From Phycisphaerae bacterium (lineage in GTDB: Bacteria; Planctomycetota; Phycisphaerae; Tepidisphaerales; Tepidisphaeraceae): a DNA stretch of 9,131 bases. Numbering within the stretch: the first letter of the stretch is position 1; each line of letters opens with the position of its first letter. A model generated the notes under the pieces. That model made no database searches, had not been told where the DNA came from, and saw nothing but the letters and a program-made list of their open reading frames with translations. Position numbers and translations under genes: made by a program. Positions 5,958 through 9,131 of the stretch are shown in pieces. The stretch spans positions 1-9,131 of the forward strand of contig JACMJD010000315.1 in NCBI GenBank assembly GCA_014380825.1, read 5' to 3'.

Positions 5958-8543
5958 TCACAGCTCCGCGCCTTGCGTGTTGAATGCTTGATCGATCAGC
6001 GAATAGTCATCGAAATCCACGACACCGTTCCCGTCGAAATCACCATTCAACCAACGGGTGCGGTTGTTGTTGAAGCCGCCGTCGGCTCGGGAGTAGTCGT
6101 CGAAGTCGATGGTGCCGTTGTAGTCGGTGTCGCCGTTGTAGGTGTATTTGACCAGGACGGCCGAGCTGGTGAGCGGTTCGCCGGAGAAGCTGGCACCTTC
6201 GCCGTAGAGGGATTCGTAGTCGTCGGAGGACATCGCGCCGAAGGTCGTGTTGTGCAACGCGTTGTCCCGGGCGGCCGTGCTGGTGAGACCGGTGCCGGTC
6301 CAGGTTCCGCCAAGGCGGGCGGCGTTGATCAGGTTCTGCACGGCGGGCAGGGCGGAATCGTCGAAGACGATCAGGTCGTTGTCGTTCAGGTCGAGCGTCG
6401 CGGTGTTGTCGAGCGACAATTCATCAAGGACCAGTCGGCGCGAGCTGCCCGCGGCAACGGTCGCGCGCGCGTTACTTTGAATGTTCAGCGCCGCCAAGTG
6501 CGTGGTGATGCCGGAGAACGTCGCGACCGCGCCGTTTTGCAACGTGAGTGTCAGGTGCGGCGTAGCGATTGCTGGATCGGTCGCGAAATCCCAGGAAACC
6601 GGATTGCGCAGACGCAGCGTTTCATTCTCCGTCCCGAGACGATAACCGAAGCCATTCGCGCCGGCGGGACGCATTTCGCCGCCGGCGAAATCCAGCGTCA
6701 GCGAATCGTCGCCCGCCATGCCGTCGAAGCTCAGGTTCGATAGTGAAGTGAAGACGGCGGAATAGGTGGGCGAATCGTTTAGCGGATCGGCGTTCACCCA
6801 AATCAGCACGCTGGCGTTGCCCTGCACGGCGAAGAACGTGTCGTTGCCCGCCGTGCCGGGCGCGTAAACGAAGTTGTACGCGAAGCCGCCGGCGAGATTG
6901 TTGTTCGACAGATCCTGCACGCCCGCGGAGTTGATGCTGGCAGAGTAGCTCCCGCCGGGCAGGGGACCGCCGTTGTACGAGAACGTCGCCGTGCGCGTCG
7001 CCGCGTCATAGCCGGCCAATGTGATGCTGCTCGATGGAAGGGTCGAGCTGGTCGTATTGTTCGTCAGGATCAGATCGGTGTTGTCGACGTTCTGCACCGG
7101 CTCGCTGAATGTGAACTTGATCGTCTGCGGCGAGGCATCAAACGTAAACCCGGCGCTCTGGACGTTCGGCGCGACGGTGTCGATCGGAACCATCGCTACG
7201 TTCAGCCGCTGCGTGAGCGTCGGATCGTTCGTGTTCCCGGTGATTTGCACGCCGCTGATCGTTTGCGTCTGGAAGCCGGCGGCCTCGAACTTGATTGTGT
7301 ACGTGCCGGGCAGAAGCTGGCGGTGATAATCGCCGACATCTGGATCGGTGAACACCGGCTTGGTGGCCGGGTGATTCGGATCCGGCACGGGCGACGGTGC
7401 GGGCGCGATCACGGTCACCTTGGAGAACAGCGGCGCGCCGGTGTTCGCATTCGTCACCAGTCCGCGCACGCCCCAATTGCCCGCTTCCATGAACTGAAGC
7501 ATCGACTCTTTGTTGTTGTTCCACAGCGTCGGCAGATTGGTGGCCGACGGATATTTCGTGAAGCCCAGCTCGATCGTGAACTGGTTGTTGCCGGTATAGA
7601 TGTTCGCCCAATCCTGCTCGCCGCCGGAGATCGGATACCAGTTGTCGCCGTTGGTCGTTCCGTGCACGAACGGGAACGAGTTGTTGTTGTACATCGGCGT
7701 GTTGGGCGTCGAATAGACGAGCGCCATCGCCTTGAATAACGCATCGTTCGGATCGACGGCGTAGTTCTCGTTGGCGCTGCCGTCGGTGTCCCACGGATAG
7801 TTCACGACCAGATCCCCGCCATGGAAATTCGCCGAGGCGACGAAGTTGTGCGCCTTCATGAAATTCATCATTGCGACCGTCTCGGGCTGAAGCAGCGCCG
7901 TCTGCGGCGCCGGACCGTCGTAGACGTTTCCGTATGCGCCGAAATAGCGCGTGTTGTTCGAGAAGCTGCGCGTGGTCCACTCGGGGAAGTTGCGGTTCAG
8001 GTCCACGCCGTTCGCATTGTATCGCCACGCGCCGGAGCTTCCGCCACCGTTGCGCATGTAGCCGTCCCAGTTCATGTTCAGCACGAACCACATGTCCATG
8101 TTGTTGACGAGGTTCGTGTAGCGCGAATTCGTGCCGTAGCCGGTGAGCAGATCGTTGATCAGGTAGAAGCTGTTCTCCATACCGACCGGTTCATCGCCGT
8201 GGATCGCGCCTTGATAGAAGAACTCCGGCTCGTCTTCGTCGGTGCCGACGTTGTCGGATATCTCCAGCGCCCAGATGTCGCGGTTCTGCACGGTCTTGCC
8301 GATGCTGATCAGCCGGGCAAGCGTCGGATAACTTGCGACGAAGCTTTGCAGATCGGTGGTCGCGTTCGTGTACGTATGCCACTGGCCCAGTGTGACGTTC
8401 AAGCCGCCGGTCTTGACGGGCGTGGCCGTGGGGCGCGGTGTGAGGCTCGCCGCCAGCAGCGTGCGCGATTCGAGCATTTCACTGACGGCGGCGGAAACGG
8501 ATCGACGCCGAGACGACAACGGGCGCAGCGATTTTGAACGCAT
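5958..8543 (-). CDS. Secreted M14 zinc carboxypeptidase with transthyretin-like domain and dockerin-like C-terminus
   Basis: This 861-residue protein should remove C-terminal residues from peptides outside the cytoplasm. LESRTLLAA (24-32) is an LEPR-XLL-like motif after a basic N-terminus. The M14 domain (about 54-352) shows the zinc ligands H115, E118 (GAIHGDEPVG) and H241 (ANFHGGD), the substrate-binding R174 and N183-R184 (NANGVDLNRNFP), and the catalytic E325 (FTIELGFTKYP). NGDNWYPISGGEQDW and the transthyretin-like domain (about 357-454) point to the CPD/CPE-type M14B group. An Ig-like domain (455-562), a module shared with the metalloprotease (about 598-803) and two EF-hand loops (804-855) follow. 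There is no cysteine. I chose ATG 8543, with GAGAGGAA about 9 nt upstream, over an in-frame TTG at 8570 that would put this ribosome site inside the gene. The carboxypeptidase call is firm. Confidence 0.93.
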   Translation of the reverse strand: MRSKSLRPLSSRRRSVSAAVSEMLESRTLLAASLTPRPTATPVKTGGLNVTLGQWHTYTNATTDLQSFVASYPTLARLISIGKTVQNRDIWALEISDNVGTDEDEPEFFYQGAIHGDEPVGMENSFYLINDLLTGYGTNSRYTNLVNNMDMWFVLNMNWDGYMRNGGGSSGAWRYNANGVDLNRNFPEWTTRSFSNNTRYFGAYGNVYDGPAPQTALLQPETVAMMNFMKAHNFVASANFHGGDLVVNYPWDTDGSANENYAVDPNDALFKAMALVYSTPNTPMYNNNSFPFVHGTTNGDNWYPISGGEQDWANIYTGNNQFTIELGFTKYPSATNLPTLWNNNKESMLQFMEAGNWGVRGLVTNANTGAPLFSKVTVIAPAPSPVPDPNHPATKPVFTDPDVGDYHRQLLPGTYTIKFEAAGFQTQTISGVQITGNTNDPTLTQRLNVAMVPIDTVAPNVQSAGFTFDASPQTIKFTFSEPVQNVDNTDLILTNNTTSSTLPSSSITLAGYDAATRTATFSYNGGPLPGGSYSASINSAGVQDLSNNNLAGGFAYNFVYAPGTAGNDTFFAVQGNASVLIWVNADPLNDSPTYSAVFTSLSNLSFDGMAGDDSLTLDFAGGEMRPAGANGFGYRLGTENETLRLRNPVSWDFATDPAIATPHLTLTLQNGAVATFSGITTHLAALNIQSNARATVAAGSSRRLVLDELSLDNTATLDLNDNDLIVFDDSALPAVQNLINAARLGGTWTGTGLTSTAARDNALHNTTFGAMSSDDYESLYGEGASFSGEPLTSSAVLVKYTYNGDTDYNGTIDFDDYSRADGGFNNNRTRWLNGDFDGNGVVDFDDYSLIDQAFNTQGAEL
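5979..6134 (-). repeat. Dockerin-like double EF-hand cassette, copy 2
   Basis: Encodes residues 804-855 of the carboxypeptidase. The loops start at D805 and D835, again 30 residues apart, with GFNNNRT between them. The cassette is 52 residues, as in the other two copies, followed by TQGAEL and the stop. Confidence 0.85.
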
Positions 8544-8552
8544 CGGATGTGT

Positions 8553-8560
8553 TCCTCTCC
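8553..8560 (-). promoter_or_regulatory. Ribosome binding site that decides the carboxypeptidase start
   Basis: The minus strand reads GGAGAGGA. Its GAGG core is 10 nt before ATG 8543. The alternative TTG at 8570 lies upstream of this site, so the site marks ATG as the start. Confidence 0.65.
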
Positions 8561-8619
8561 CAGCTGCCAAACATATGTCAACGCATCACGCGCGGAACGA
8601 GCCTCCGCGTGGCGGCGGG

Positions 8620-8631
8620 CAATAATACCAC
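8620..8631 (-). promoter_or_regulatory. Candidate extended -10 promoter of the carboxypeptidase gene
   Basis: The minus strand reads GTGGTATTATTG, with TATTAT (8622-8627) preceded by TGG. The motif edge is 76 nt before ATG 8543. It shares ten of twelve positions with the motif before the metalloprotease gene. No convincing -35 box is visible. It lies in the 184-bp gap after the third surface gene, which otherwise holds one hairpin. Confidence 0.5.
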
Positions 8632-8677
8632 GATCGCCTGAAGATTTGCGCAGCTTGTTCCAGCAAATCAGACGAAT

Positions 8678-8711
8678 GACGGGAACGAAATGTTCGACGC
8701 GAATTCCCGTC
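8678..8711 (-). terminator. Hairpin just after the third surface gene, possible terminator
   Basis: GACGGGAA (8678-8685) pairs with TTCCCGTC (8704-8711). An inner 4-bp stem (8686-8689 with 8693-8696) can stack on it, leaving a 7-nt bulge. It starts 16 nt after the stop codon. The tail on the minus strand (ATTCGTCTGATTTG) is only moderately T-rich, so termination strength is doubtful. Confidence 0.4.
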
Positions 8712-8727
8712 GACGGCGTGAGGGACG

Positions 8728-9131
8728 TTACTTGCCGTGGCGCGCGCGGGACATCCGGCGCTGATGGTTAAAGGCCTGGTCGATCAGCGAGTAATCGTCG
8801 AAATCGACGATGCCGTTGTAGTCGAAGTCGCCGTTGCTGAAGCCGGTGCGGTTGTTGTTGAAGCCGTTGTCGATGTGCGAATAATCGTCGAAATCGATGA
8901 TGCCGTTGCCGTCGGCGTCGCCGCGGAAGACGCGGAAGTTCAGCACGACCGGGGCACCAAGCACATTACCCGCCCGATCGCGTGTGCTGCCGGCGGGCAG
9001 CGTCGCGCGGTAGAAGCCATCGGGAAGCAGACTGGTGGCGCGCCACGTCGCCGCAGTCGGGGCACAGCCGGCGGGGGGCGCGCCCCCACCCCTAGGCAGC
9101 GGGGACTTGAGGGTAGCCAGCGTGGTGTTAA
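8728..9131 (-). CDS. Dockerin-type surface protein, C-terminal fragment (5' end outside window)
   Basis: The last 133 residues of a protein that begins beyond the right edge. Numbering from the first full codon at 9129: residues 28-68 look like the end of an Ig-like (Big_5-type) domain (LLPDGFYRATL, then DRAGNVLGAPV, then LNFRVF). Residues 70-121 are the 52-residue double EF-hand cassette, with loops at D71 and D101. The 12-residue tail is basic (RRMSRARHGK), unlike the short hydrophobic ends of the two neighbours. Residues 8-26 form a Gly/Pro-rich stretch coded by GC-rich palindromic DNA, with the only cysteine seen in the surface genes of this window; it may be an in-frame insertion. The catalytic or binding part is not visible, so no function can be given. 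The frame reads as coding to the edge; the ATG/GTG-like codons inside are not the true start. Confidence 0.8.
   Translation of the reverse strand, partial: NTTLATLKSPLPRGGGAPPAGCAPTAATWRATSLLPDGFYRATLPAGSTRDRAGNVLGAPVVLNFRVFRGDADGNGIIDFDDYSHIDNGFNNNRTGFSNGDFDYNGIVDFDDYSLIDQAFNHQRRMSRARHGK
8767..8922 (-). repeat. Dockerin-like double EF-hand cassette, copy 3
   Basis: Encodes fragment residues 70-121. It has the same 52-residue length, the same 30-residue loop spacing and the same GFNNNRT linker as the other copies. It follows an Ig-like strand (LNFRVFRGD) directly and lacks the KYTYxGDTD lead-in seen in the other two genes. Confidence 0.85.
9074..9087. repeat. 14-bp GC-only palindrome inside the third surface gene
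   Basis: GGGGGCGCGCCCCC is a perfect palindrome. It lies in a G/C-run-rich stretch of about 57 bp (9052-9108) that keeps the reading frame and encodes a Gly/Pro-rich segment unlike the Ig-like fold around it. Confidence 0.6.

Noticed and set aside
5934..6743. 269-residue plus-strand frame rich in Val, Gly and Arg
   Set aside because: It is the antisense shadow of the carboxypeptidase C-terminus; its Val/Glu repeats mirror the EF-hand codons.
8576..8581. Perfect TTGACA on the minus strand before the carboxypeptidase gene
   Set aside because: At 17 nt spacing the -10 position reads AGAGGA, which is the ribosome site; transcription could not start far enough upstream.
2054..8866. 22-bp repeats read as a CRISPR array or attachment sites
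   Set aside because: The three copies lie thousands of bases apart inside coding sequence and encode the conserved GFNNNRT linker.

Overview
The window looks like chromosomal DNA from a high-GC planctomycete, most likely of the class Phycisphaerae. This rests on family recognition by eye: long secreted modular proteins with an N-terminal LEPR-XLL-like motif and a C-terminal double EF-hand (dockerin-like) cassette are typical of that group. No 16S or other taxonomic marker is present. I see no tRNA, rRNA, CRISPR array, transposase or phage gene.

Layout, left to right. (1) Positions 1-833, minus strand: the first 277 codons of an envelope-type protein with a signal or anchor segment, TPR-like helices and a Pro-rich linker, running off the left edge. 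It has a GTG start behind a perfect AGGAGG and may be the N-terminal part of a planctomycete secretin, though that is only inferred. (2) About 1478-1795, plus strand: a small DUF167 (UPF0235) gene that lacks the usual C-terminal end and stops inside a palindromic AAAAGGGGT sequence. (3) 1955-5581, minus: a 1208-residue reprolysin-like zinc metalloprotease with Ig-like modules. (4) 5958-8543, minus: an 861-residue M14 zinc carboxypeptidase with a transthyretin-like domain. (5) 8728-9131, minus: the C-terminal 133 residues of a third surface protein, cut by the right edge.

Genes 3, 4 and 5 point the same way and all end in a 52-residue cassette with two calcium-binding loops exactly 30 residues apart. 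Genes 3 and 4 also share the roughly 200-residue module before it, an N-terminal LEGR/LESR motif and a complete absence of cysteine. Each is preceded by the same extended -10-like motif (GTGGTAnnATTG) at almost the same distance from its start codon, so they look like separately transcribed, co-regulated units rather than one operon. An endoprotease beside a carboxypeptidase suggests extracellular protein breakdown, with the shared C-terminal cassette probably fixing both at the same place in the envelope; this is inference.

The points most worth a second look are the shared promoter motif, the rigid 52-residue cassette, a possible in-frame palindromic insertion in the third surface gene (carrying the only cysteine seen in the surface genes here), and the truncated DUF167 gene.
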